Origin: Simmondsia chinensis
Lineage: Eukaryota; Streptophyta; Magnoliopsida; Caryophyllales; Simmondsiaceae
Assembly (NCBI GenBank): GCA_018398585.1
Contig: JAGTTD010000015.1
Location: 26,059,478-26,123,477 of the forward strand
DNA: 64,000 bases
Direction: 5' to 3'
In this document: piece by piece, positions 12,573 to 22,537 of the stretch
How positions within the stretch are numbered: position 1 is the stretch's first letter
Layout of the letters: every line of letters begins with the position of its first letter
Notes under the pieces: generated by a model
Database searches by the model: none
The model's input: the letters and a program-made list of their open reading frames with translations, nothing else
Told to the model about the DNA's origin: nothing
Program-made: the position numbers and the translations under genes

Positions 12573-13379
12573 TGTTGGAAAAATGATACATGATAAAAAC
12601 CAAGTGAAGTAGCAAAATGACACGTTTTCTTGTATCCCACATAGACAAAATAGGAGGGAATTTTTGGGTTTATATATGGGTACCTTAGAGCCACCCTTTG
12701 AATTAATTTATGGATGAGAGTATGGACACCATACGAGCGCGCACGCCGCCTGCAGTGCTGTGCTCGGGCGAGGGTGTGGGTCTTATTTTTTCTAACGGGT
12801 AAAATTATTTTACGAAAAATTCGGTCTCTTACTGTTTCATGCTTAACGTTAGTTGCCGAGATTTTTTCCTCTATCACGCTAACTGCCAACGATCCCATAT
12901 CACCCCAGTTTTATGACGTCGGTTGAAACTGCAGTCCCATTTTATAGGGATCGGTTGATGCATTCCAATACTATAAATTCAGTCCTTCTTCTTCAGTTTA
13001 AATCATCAAAAAACGCAGACAAAGACTATAACTTTTCTCTCCACCTTTCCTTTCGGTTCTCTCTATTTCTTCTAATTTTGGGCAAAGTTCTGAAGCGTCT
13101 CCTACCCGGTTGCTGTCGAGTGCATGGCAGTGATCGAATCGTGTTAATCCTGGAGGACGGTCGCCAAATCAGCTGTTTGCACCAAAGCAGTGGCGAAATC
13201 GTCTTTTAGGGCAGTGGTACTTCCCACGGCACGGTGTCTTCGGTATTACATTCAATTTCTAAATTCTCTCGTGTTATTTGTTTGTCACGTTTATATATTT
13301 TAACCAGGTTTAATCGCTGCTATTTAATGCTGGAAAAATACGTTCGTTTTTGCTGCGACTACTAGTTATTTTTATAACA
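12573..13379 (+). repeat. Copia-1 3' LTR
   Basis: This 807-bp direct repeat of 6854-7669 begins TGTTGGAAAAATG and ends TTATAACA. It is followed by GATGA, the right target duplication. Confidence 0.92.
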
Positions 13380-13645
13380 GATGATACACTGGTTTGGGAC
13401 CCATGGTTTTTACCTCTAGTTGAGAAAGGATTTCCACGTAAATTATGGTTTGTTGTTTCGATGTTGTTTTTACACTTTCGTTTGTGTTTCAATGTGAATT
13501 TTTCCAACAATTATTTCACTTTTTAATTTGCATTTGACGGAACCAAGTCAAAAGACTTGAAGAGAGTAGTGATAATCACGTTACTATAGAAGTTAATAAT
13601 ATGATTTGACGAATTATATAAAACAGTAGCATTATTATCAAAATA

Positions 13646-13801
13646 TTTCTTTTTATATGTTCAACACATATAACATTAATTTATTAACTTAAATAAAATA
13701 ATTAGTCTAATATTTATATAAATTTTCTTTTTATATGTTCAACACATATAACATTAATTTATTAACTTAAATAAAATAATTAGTCTAATATTTATATAAA
13801 T
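13646..13801. repeat. Perfect 78-bp tandem duplication
   Basis: Two adjacent 78-bp units, each beginning TTTCTTTTTATATGTTCAAC, are identical by eye. The AT-rich sequence has no coding capacity. Perfect identity suggests a recent slippage or repair duplication, or an assembly artefact. Apart from this, 13510-14620 is AT-rich with no recognised gene. Confidence 0.85.
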
Positions 13802-14629
13802 TAAATATCTAAATTGAGCATGTTTTGACATTTTCAAATTTGTGCTTATTAAATTTCTAATTAAGTCTTGTTGAAGCTTAGGGTTACCCCGATCGTGAAG
13901 CATGAAGATAATTAGGTTCAAATCGTACTATTGGATACATGTAATTGTCCACGGTAAATTGTTCATCAGGGCCAGTCTTGAATCTTAGGGGCCTAAAACA
14001 AGCAATCGGTGGGCCGTTTTTGGAACACAAGATGTTTTGGCTAGCTTAAATGTGCTACTTTATATTACAATATCAGTTATTATGTGTATGCAATTTATAT
14101 TATATATGCATATATTTGTTTGTAATACATCATAATCGTGCTGTACAATAAAAACAAAGTGATAATATAACTCATTTTCAGAAAAGACTCTTAAAATTTA
14201 GAGGTTGTCAGCAACTGTATCCTGTACTTAGGTCTTGATGTGCCCTCAATATCATTCACTAAATCTACGGCTCCTATTGTGCTCTATTATATATAGGAAA
14301 ACTTTCTAATAAGCATTAGATGAAACTCGAAAAATTATTTGAGGTGTCCATAAGGTGATCTATAAGGCAAATATTAGTCGTTATTATAAATGGATTTTCC
14401 AACATGTGTACAAAAGGCATATGATAAGATGTAATAAATGCACATATTTATGTGCTTTGGTAAAATATATGAAATATCCTCAAATTAAAATGTAGTCCAT
14501 TAATTATATGACACGATACTATCAAGAAAATCAAATAGTTAGTGTAAATTTATTATGTTTTATCAACGTGCCCCTTTTGGGCACCCGTTAAAAAAAATGT
14601 ATTATAAATGATGTATTTAATATATTTAA

Positions 14630-15086
14630 GGATTATTTACTTTTTAATACCTTAACGTTTGTGAAAATAATAAAAGGCTCTTGAACTTTTTCATTTACTT
14701 TTTAGTACCTTACGTTTTATATATATTAATAATTATGTACCATCTTTGACAAAATTCAATATGGGAAATTTAAAAAGACAAAATTGCCCTTGGCAAAAGT
14801 GACGTCATATTCAAAAAGATGATGACAGCATAGGGGGATTTTTAAATGAATCAAAACGCTGCATTCTGTTGGAACATGCTTCAAATGGTGTGTTTGTTCT
14901 CTCTTGGAACAAAAATAATAATGGCTTCAAACTTCAATGCTAGGCTTCAATATAACGTTATTTTCTTATGACCAATTTTGTCTTTTCAAGTCTTTTTGAC
15001 ATTGAGTTTCACTGGACAAAATACCTAATTATCAATACATTTTTATTGCTTCTACAATTGTTGAGATATTAAAAAGTAAATAACCT
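14630..15086. mobile_element. MITE, 457 bp, MULE-like 9-bp target duplication
   Basis: Terminal inverted repeats are GGATTATTTACTTTTTAATA on the left and AGGTTATTTACTTTTTAATA on the right, read inward. Perfect 9-bp flanking repeats TATATTTAA lie at 14621-14629 and 15087-15095. It has no coding capacity. A 9-bp duplication suggests mobilisation by a Mutator-type transposase. Confidence 0.75.
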
Positions 15087-15094
15087 TATATTTA

Positions 15095-15866
15095 ACAAGA
15101 AGTAATCTAAAAGTAACCCAACTATATGTTAATATACCAAAAAATAATCAAACTCTATTTTCTAACGAAAAAATAACTCAACTCTAACTTTTCTACTAAG
15201 AAATAACCCAACTCTAACTTTTCTATCAAAAAAAAACCAAGCTCTAAAATTAATCTAAAAATTTGATTTAAAAATATTGAATTGTGATGCTCCGACAATA
15301 TATTTTTCTTCTACATATTTTTTGTTTGGCTTGTTCTCTGGAGGCAGTCTCATTTAATAAACAAGCTGAGCGAGCACAGATATGCAGCTTGGTTAGATAA
15401 ATGATACTAATATCGAGCTGGTCTCATTTAGTTAACGAGCTAAGCCGAGCCGAGCAAGCTATGGTTCAGCTTAGCTCATTTGCAGCCCTAGCTCTCTGGT
15501 AGTATTCCTCGGTTGTTTTGCTTGTTCTTTGCCCCAGGATGTTGCCTTTTTGTGGGATTGTACTCAATTATCAAAAAAACGTATTTTTAGTTTGGTTAGG
15601 TAAGAAAAGAAATCAAGTCAAACCAAAAATACATAGAAAAAAAATATATTGTCAGAGCGTCATACCACACGCCATACTTAGCCATCAATTTGGTATTTTT
15701 TAAAATTAATTTTAGAGTTTGGTTATTTTTTGATAGATAAGTTAGAGTTGTGTTATTTTTTAGTAGAAAAGTTAAAGTTGGGTTATTTTTTGGTTAAAAA
15801 ATAAAATTAGATTATTTTTTGGTATATTAACATATAGTTAGATTATTTTTAAATTAATTATTGTAT
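15095..15866. mobile_element. Foldback-like element with internally repetitive inverted arms
   Basis: The arms 15095-15262 and 15695-15866 are inverted copies of each other. Within each arm a unit of about 30 bp recurs roughly four times (variants of AAATAACCCAACTCTAACTT and its complement). The loop holds a GAGC-rich hAT-like remnant (about 15310-15487) and an L1 3' tail ending CAATTATCAAAAAAA (about 15579). No flanking duplication was resolved. Confidence 0.6.
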
Positions 15867-16390
15867 ATTTAATGTAATTAAAAACTAAAAGGAGCCGGTA
15901 CTGTACGATTGGGCCTCTATGTTGAAGCTTTCCTTGTGCATTGTTGACTTGACTTGGTAAGCATAAGTCTACGTTTTTTTAATCTGCATATAACATTCTT
16001 CACCATAAATAATGGGCTATTTACATCAAAGATTCTTGTATTTTAGCTATTATATTAATTTAATTTTTATACTTTTATTTGTATCAATTTAGTCCCCCAT
16101 ACAATTTAAAATGTTTCGAATTAGTCCTTTGATTAAATTAGTTAAGTTAATGGTGTAATTTTGAATAGTAAAATTATATTAGATACAAGTAACTTATTAT
16201 AAATTCATCCGTCTATTCAATTTAATCCAACTCATGGCTGAACCATTAAAAATTTCATTATGAACTTAACATAAGTTTTTCTACAAGGACCAAAATGACA
16301 TGTTTTGAATTGTACAGGGACTAAACTGACACAATTAGGAGTATAAGGACTAAATTGACACAATGGACAAAGTACAATGACCTTTGGCTC

Positions 16391-16640
16391 AAAAAAAATA
16401 AATATTCTCAGTGCCTCAAGGGTTCCCACCTAAACAGTGTTTGGGGGGTGGATGTACTCAGCATTCCCCCTCCATGTTGCTACCCTGAAGAGAGGCTGTT
16501 TCCAAGAATTCTCAACCTGAGAGGTGCAACACGAGGACTTCTCAGGAGGTCACCCATCTTGGTATTACTCTCGCTTAAGCACGCTTAACTTCAGAGTTCT
16601 AATGGGATCCGGTACTTGCTTGTTTGTACCCTCTTAGCCC
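16391..16640 (-). mobile_element. SINE with a full-length 5S rRNA-derived head
   Basis: On minus, the first about 119 bp (16640 to 16522) correspond end to end to plant 5S rRNA: CCGGATCCCAT, GAAGTTAAGCGTGCTT, GATGGGTGACCTCCT, AAGTCCTCGTGTTGCACC. The next part, AGGTTGAG...GGAAACAGCCTCTCTTC...GTACATCC, is the body shared with the other SINEs and the RTE LINE tail. It ends in an A/T-rich tail near 16391. The 5S-to-body junction recurs at 41647-41820, so it is a family, not a chance junction. No clear target duplication was found. Confidence 0.7.
16522..16640 (-). pseudogene. 5S rRNA-derived sequence (SINE head)
   Basis: It is about the length of plant 5S rRNA. The C-box region (GAGAGTAATACCAAGATGGG) of the internal Pol III promoter is largely kept, while the first 30 bases have diverged. 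It is fused directly to a SINE body and is isolated rather than in a tandem array. It is therefore a retroposed derivative, not a working 5S gene. Confidence 0.75.
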
Positions 16641-17900
16641 ATAATTAAATCTTACATCATTTTATATAAAATACTATTTATAATTATAATTTTAACTTTA
16701 TAACAGCTGAAAATTAGAAAATAATATATATGATTACATTTTAAAAAATTATAAATATTGTATTCCTTATTTTAATTACAACACTCAACGTATTGATTAA
16801 GAAGAAACTAAGAAATAACGGGGTTATTTAATTATAGGGTCATGCATTGCGTATGAAATTAGTTTAGCGAATATATTATTAGATATTATTATATAATTTT
16901 AGTTATTATAACAATATAATACTAAGGTGAAATTAATGTTAAGTTGGTGGCGAAAATTTTAATAGAATAATGTATTACTATGAGAATATTGTTTCAAGAT
17001 ACAAGAAAAAAAAGGAAAGAATATGATTATTTATAATGCTACGATTTACTTTTGTTTGACAACTAGGCAGAGGGCGTAATATTAAGTAGCAGTAATGTTG
17101 TTACCCACAATTTGTTCTTTATTTTGACTATAACTCTCTTTATCTTTACATCTTTACTTAATTATCAAACAAAAATAATACATTTACCTAATTATCAAAT
17201 ACAGTCAGTCAAGGATAGGGTAATTCCTTTTTTCCAATAAGTAGAGAGCAAATAGTTCGGAATACAAAGTAAGGCGCACCTGTAAAAAGTAGGGCCCCGA
17301 AAAACAAAAGGGTAATCCCTCTCTCTATCCTTTTGTCCTTCCTTACCTCTCTCTGTGTCAGCGCCTACCTAATTATAAAACAGAATGATTCAGTGGCGAT
17401 TCAATAGCAAAGTTACAACCTGGAGCTAGTGGCAAATTTAGAGCATGGATTAAATTGTACGGTGATAAAATTAAGAACAATTAAAAGTGCAGCTAGGACC
17501 TAGAGTTAGTAGGAGAGAATAATTGAAAAAATATATATATTTTTTCATAAATATTATAATAAATATACAATATAGTTAAAGATTTATTTTATTCTTTTAT
17601 TATAGACAATTTCTCATATGATATAAATAATAGAAACTAGTATTTTCCTTTACGATATTGCGTACATTTTAAATATTTTAGATAAGACATATGAGTATTG
17701 CCTGTTTTCAAAATAGTTACATTTATCTTAATTTTTATTGAAGTAAGTGCATTTTGAGGATCACAACTGTTGACTAAATATTATTTGATCATAACTAAAT
17801 ATAAAGTAAAAAATTCAAAACACAAAACTGATACACTGAAAGAATAAAATAATCAAATCTTAGGTACTAAACCTAATCTAGAGTTAAAATTCTTAACTTT
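16641..17900. other. AT-rich intergenic DNA
   Basis: No gene, RNA gene or bounded element was recognised. The codon content is random and stop-rich. Confidence 0.55.
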
Positions 17901-17909
17901 GAATAAAGC

Positions 17910-18587
17910 TAAATTACATATCTGCACCTCTAAGTTTTGTATATTAATTTTTTAGTTCATAAACTTTATAAAATAATATTTTTATCCAAAACTTACATGT
18001 ATTTATATACAACAAACTATTTATATATTCTAATTTTTCAATGTCACACCTTAATGTGTTGTCATTACCATCCGTTATGATAACATGGTATTTTAAAAAA
18101 AGAGAAAATAATTAAAAAAATCATGAAATTTACATTTCAAGTAATTTAAAAGATATTTTAATTATCTAAAAATTTTGAAGATATTTAGAAAAAATAATTT
18201 ATATATTATAAAAACTATTTTTAAATATCACATCAGGACCTTAACGGTGTCATATTAAAGCGTGATATTGAAAAATTTTAAAAAGTTTAGGTATGACACT
18301 AAAAAATCAAAAAATCTAGAATTTTTTTTTTAAACAGTGCATAAAGTTTATGTAGTTTTTAGTAAAAAAGAGAACCCAAAAATTTATGTACTAAAAAATT
18401 AACTAAATGTTATTGCTGTGACAAAATTATTATTTTTAGAGCAAAATTGTAGTTTTTAAGGCAATTTCGTGACTTTCATTATTTGTAAATCACTTCATCA
18501 TTCTGTCAATAATAATTTTTTCTCTGACAATAACAATTCAAAAAAATTAATGCAACATACCTTAGGATACTAATAGGTAATTTACCT
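17910..18587. mobile_element. Possible MITE related to the one at 30393
   Basis: The left end CTAAATTACATATCTGCACC and the right end (reverse complement GGTAAATTACCTATTAGTATC) form an imperfect inverted repeat. Internal words TATTAATTTTTTAGTTCATAAAC recall the ends of the MITE at 30393-30738. The element is decayed and no target duplication was found, so boundaries are approximate. Confidence 0.45.
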
Positions 18588-19074
18588 CATTTTGCAATCA
18601 TTAATCATACCATAATAATTTGTTGATAATAACTAACTTGAAGATTCAATTCAAGTAGGGATATTCATACAGCCAGAAGAAACGGTCTTGACTTAGGATA
18701 TTATTGGGTTACGTGCGAAGCCTGCTTGTATTGAGTCTGATTTATAAAATACAGGATTGGGCCAATTCTATTTAGACCCATATCACACTAAGATTTTAGT
18801 GTGATACCTCTATATATATACATGAGTTGTGTATGATACTATTATGGTTAAAAGAGTTTGAGCAGAGAGTTGAGAGACGTCTCATGCAAACTCCAATGAA
18901 ATAAAAAAATTACGGTGCTCTCCTCCGTGGACGTAGGCTTCAACTGAACCATGTAAATTCCGGTATTCTCCCCATTCCCTTTCATATATGGTTATTACGT
19001 TGATTTAGGGTTCATTGTCTTGTGGGTGATCTTAATAGGTGTTATCATGAACCCTACAAAGATGTCGTTTTGCA

Positions 19075-19222
19075 TTTAAGCTTTTGGGGTGTGTTGTAGC
19101 TAATTTTTGGAGGTACTTCTCTTTTTTTATTTTTATCCTGTTGTTGTGGACTTTCTTGGACTCCGTCTCGATGGGTGCTCTAGTTTTTATATCGGAAGTT
19201 TTCTCTTTAATTATCAAAAAAA
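19075..19222 (+). mobile_element. L1-type LINE 3' tail upstream of the RIN4-like gene
   Basis: The segment ends CTTTAATTATCAAAAAAAA with a poly-A tail. Its last 60 bp align by eye with the LINE tail ending at 3741. It ends about 125 bp before the TATA box of the downstream gene. The left boundary is unclear. Confidence 0.5.
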
Positions 19223-19277
19223 AAAAAAAAAACAAAAAACAAAACGGGTCTGAGACTCTAGAGGGGCCAGAGGACTA

Positions 19278-19301
19278 AGAAGAAGAAGAAGAAGAAGAAG
19301 A
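19278..19301. repeat. GAA microsatellite in the promoter region
   Basis: About eight GAA/AGA units in a row lie about 50 bp upstream of the TATA box. Confidence 0.85.
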
Positions 19302-19307
19302 GGTCAA
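19302..19307 (-). promoter_or_regulatory. Candidate W-box upstream of the RIN4-like gene
   Basis: GGTCAA on + is TTGACC on minus, the core bound by WRKY factors. It lies about 42 bp upstream of the TATA box. A single hexamer is weak evidence. Confidence 0.3.
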
Positions 19308-19348
19308 AATTAGCAGCTAGCTGACTCTGCTAACACCCCGTCATTCCT

Positions 19349-19356
19349 TATATAAA
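19349..19356 (+). promoter_or_regulatory. TATA box of the RIN4-like gene
   Basis: TATATAAA lies 102 bp upstream of the start codon. It is followed by a pyrimidine-rich leader that includes a CT tract (about 19391-19418), a common layout in plant promoters. Transcription would start around 19380. Confidence 0.65.
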
Positions 19357-19457
19357 ACACCCATTTTCCCCCCTTTCTTCTTCTCCTCTCCATCCTCTCT
19401 CTCTCTCTCTCTCTCTCGATTTTGATTACAGAATTTAAGGGGTTCAATTGGGTATAA

Positions 19458-19463
19458 ATGGCT
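19458..19463 (+). CDS. RIN4: RIN4-like exon 1 (coding part)
   Basis: ATGGCT is followed by the donor GTAAGT. A two-codon first coding exon fits the known RIN4 gene layout, and the next exon starts exactly before the NOI core. Intron 1 is about 2.87 kb and carries a SINE, a MITE-like repeat and microsatellites. Confidence 0.75.
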
Positions 19464-22400
19464 GTAAGTTTACTCTTCTCGTTTCTTTTAAATTTTTTCC
19501 CATGTATTTTTCATAAATTTAATTATTGTATCAACTTTTTACGAAGTTGATATTTGTATTTGGTTGTCATGATAGAAATAAAACTTTATAGAAATATATG
19601 GCCTTGTTTTGCCTCTTGAAGGGGGAAGACTACGTACATTTACTCTCATCAGACCCTGCTTTTGGCAGGAGCCCTTGGTGGCACTGGGTTTGTTGTTGTT
19701 ATATATGGCCTTGTTTGTTTGTCATATGAATTGAATAAGTTGTTGAAATAGTGCAAAGTATTGGGTCTTCAAGATGGAAAATAGAGCCTAGGCCTCATTG
19801 GGTATGCAGGAAGCAAACTTGGGAAGTAGAAATGCGTAGGAAGTACAAATTTGGACTCTTGTTTAGTTGGCAGAAAGTTGGTAGAATGCATCAAGTAGAA
19901 ATTGTTTAGCAATTTCTAATTCTTTCAAAAAGTAAGAAGTAACTTAGCTAGCCCCTTAGATAAGTTCTAATTTCTTCCTTTTTAACTAGCTTTTCCAAGA
20001 AAATTCTATTTTCTATTCCGGCATCTAAAACTTTTACCCATTTCTTTGGAAGTTGACATAGGAATCGAATTTCCAGTATAAATTCAATTCCGGTGGCAAC
20101 TAAACAAGGCCTTACTTCAGAAGACTAGTTAAAAACAAAAGTATGTTTCTTCTTGCGTCTTGAAGGAATTGGAAATCGTTAAGTAGTTCCGCTTCTCGCA
20201 TTTTGTCTACTTCCCGCCAGCCAAATAAGAGCTTACTTCCCATGAATTTCTACTTATTGCATTCCAAACGAGGCCTAAGTTTTTCTTTTTGGGTATAGAA
20301 GAGAATAATATTATGTAACTATGTTAAATTTCACCAAGTCTTTTAGGCCCGACTTACAGAGTTTGTACACATGGAATTCACATATAAGTCTAAATGTAGT
20401 TTTATTTCAAAATCAATTGATATTAGGTGGATGAATAACTTATATGCAGTCTTTAACACTCCCCATTACGTGTCAGTCTTCTTTAATCACACTCTTCGCC
20501 TTCTTCGGTTCAACTGGATCAACATCTAATGGAGAGGCCATCGATACAACAAATTCAAATACATCTTTCTTTTTAATGTTAAAGGAACCAGCTTTGAAAA
20601 ACTTAATCTAATAAGTGAATGTTTAGAAATACTTGTACAAAATAAATCAGATCAAAGATTTAACGATCTATTTAGATTCACATAAAAGATACACTTTATA
20701 TGGATAAAAGATATATGGAGAACAGCAAATCTGTAGAGTAATATTATTACCAATATAAAATAGTTATTATCACAACAAAATTATAATTTTGAATATAATT
20801 TTATAACTCTTATTATTCCCTAATAGAATTATCCTGAATATTGGGGAACCATATAAAATTTTATCTTTTTTGTTATCCGGTCAACGTTGGCATCCTACAG
20901 TATCATTAACATCTGGTCATAAAGTCATCCAACGTTAGTTCTCCCAATTTTTCTGCCCACCAAATATTTATAAAAATTATCTTCTATGTATATATTATTA
21001 TTATTATTACTATTACTATTACTATTACTACAACTACTATTATTAATAAAAAGGTCTCTTTTCAGTGTGATGATGTTATTTTCTATCTATAGAATTAACA
21101 TAACAACTAGTTTTTTTATTAGTGATGCAGTAAAATGATAAAAGTATCTTTCAATACTTTTATTCTTACTTTATAAATACAAAACTCTATATATTATATT
21201 ATGTACAAATTATATGATTTCACTTAATTTGTCTAGAAGTATGAATATTAAAGGGTATTTTTATCAATTTACTATAGCATTAATAAAAAAATAGTTACTG
21301 CTTTAGTTTTATCAGGCTGAAAAATGAACTTTTTATTAATACTATAAAGAATTAGGAGCTTTTTTATTAATTCAAAATATATATATATAGTGTCCCTCCC
21401 TCAAAAGCTTCTGGGAAATTCTATGGTGAAGAAAAGCAAAATTCTGTAGGTGAAGTATTATACTTAAAATCACAAAAAATGTACTCAAAATCACAAAGTA
21501 TGTACTCAAAAATCACCGACCTGCATGTCGACACACAGCTTTTGTGTGTTGACATACAGGAAAAAATTATGTACAGTAGAAACGCCTAAAGCTTCCACAT
21601 GTCAATCATAAAATTTATAGAAGCCTCAAAGAAAAACTTTGATTACACAACTAAAAAATTCAAGCAATAGTGATAATTTATAAGTTTTTTCTACCATGAC
21701 TCATAAAACATAACATTAATTATTTAATTTATTAAAGTATAAAAATCATACAATATAACACTAGTTTCAATATGAAATTAAAAATATATTTAATACCATC
21801 ATCATATGTTCCAGTAAAAAATAAATTAGTCATGTGCAGAATATGTGACTCAGTAATATTTTAGAAGGTGATTTTTTTTAGTGATAATTTGGATAACTTT
21901 TCTCTTAATAGTTAATTAGGATTTTAATGGTCTCCCAACTTTATTATAAAAGGCTAATAAGTTTGTATGAGAAAGGCATGGATGTTTGTTAAGTTTGAAT
22001 CTCCTTTTACCTACTGCTCTTCTTAACATTTATCATTAATGTATCATAACATTTCAGTATATATATAATGAAGTAGCTGAGGTTTAAAAGTTTTATCACT
22101 TATATACCCTGGAATTTGAGAAATTTTATTAATAAGGCATCCTTTGCCAAACTTCAACAGTTTTTAGTGGAGAATACGAGTTTAATAATATCTTGGTGTC
22201 ATATATATATATTTTTTTTCAAATTTAATACCCTTTTAAGGTATTTTGGTCTTTCGGAAAAGGTACAAACAACAAACTACAACATAAAGCACGTAAGTAA
22301 CAAGCTCTCTTGTGATTATTATGACAAATGCAGGCTAAAGTACCAAAGTTTGGTGCTTGGGAAAACGGAGATGATCTTCCATACACGGTTTACTTCGATA

Positions 22401-22501
22401 ACGCTCGAAAGACCAAGGGTGCTGGCCCTATCATAAACCCGAATGACCCCGAGATGAACCCACATTTGTTCCCTCAGATTGAGCCCCCAAATCAAGCCCA
22501 A

Positions 22502-22537
<36 letters not shown>

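Larger units (their letters stand above)
6854..13379 (+). mobile_element. Copia-1, Ty1-copia LTR retrotransposon (defective)
   Basis: LTRs of 816 and 807 bp begin TGTTGGA and end TTTTTATAACA. A perfect 5-bp target duplication GATGA occurs at 6849-6853 and 13380-13384. The order is LTR, leader, gag, protease, integrase, RT, RNase H, purine-rich tract, LTR, which is copia order. By eye the LTRs differ by roughly 3%, so it is of intermediate age here. The polyprotein has several frameshifts and stops. Confidence 0.93.
6373..13509 (+). mobile_element. Second solo LTR, split by Copia-1
   Basis: The two pieces are 6373-6853 and 13385-13509, about 606 bp together. Read on +, they match the reverse complement of the solo LTR at 3098-5101 and part of the LTR at 60764: GTTAGGATATTATTTAC near the start, TTTCATAGTGGAT, GGTTTTTACC...TTTCCACGTAA, and TTTTCCAACA at the end. 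Flanking 5-mers ATTAC and ATTAT suggest an old target duplication. Copia-1 sits between the pieces with a perfect 5-bp duplication. Confidence 0.65.

Noticed and set aside
13385..13509. Tail after the Copia-1 3' LTR taken as part of that LTR
   Set aside because: The left LTR lacks it, and GATGA at 13380-13384 repeats 6849-6853, so Copia-1 ends at 13379 and the tail belongs to the older solo LTR.
16522..16640. A functional 5S rRNA gene
   Set aside because: It is single-copy here, diverged in the first 30 bases and fused to a SINE body with a tail.
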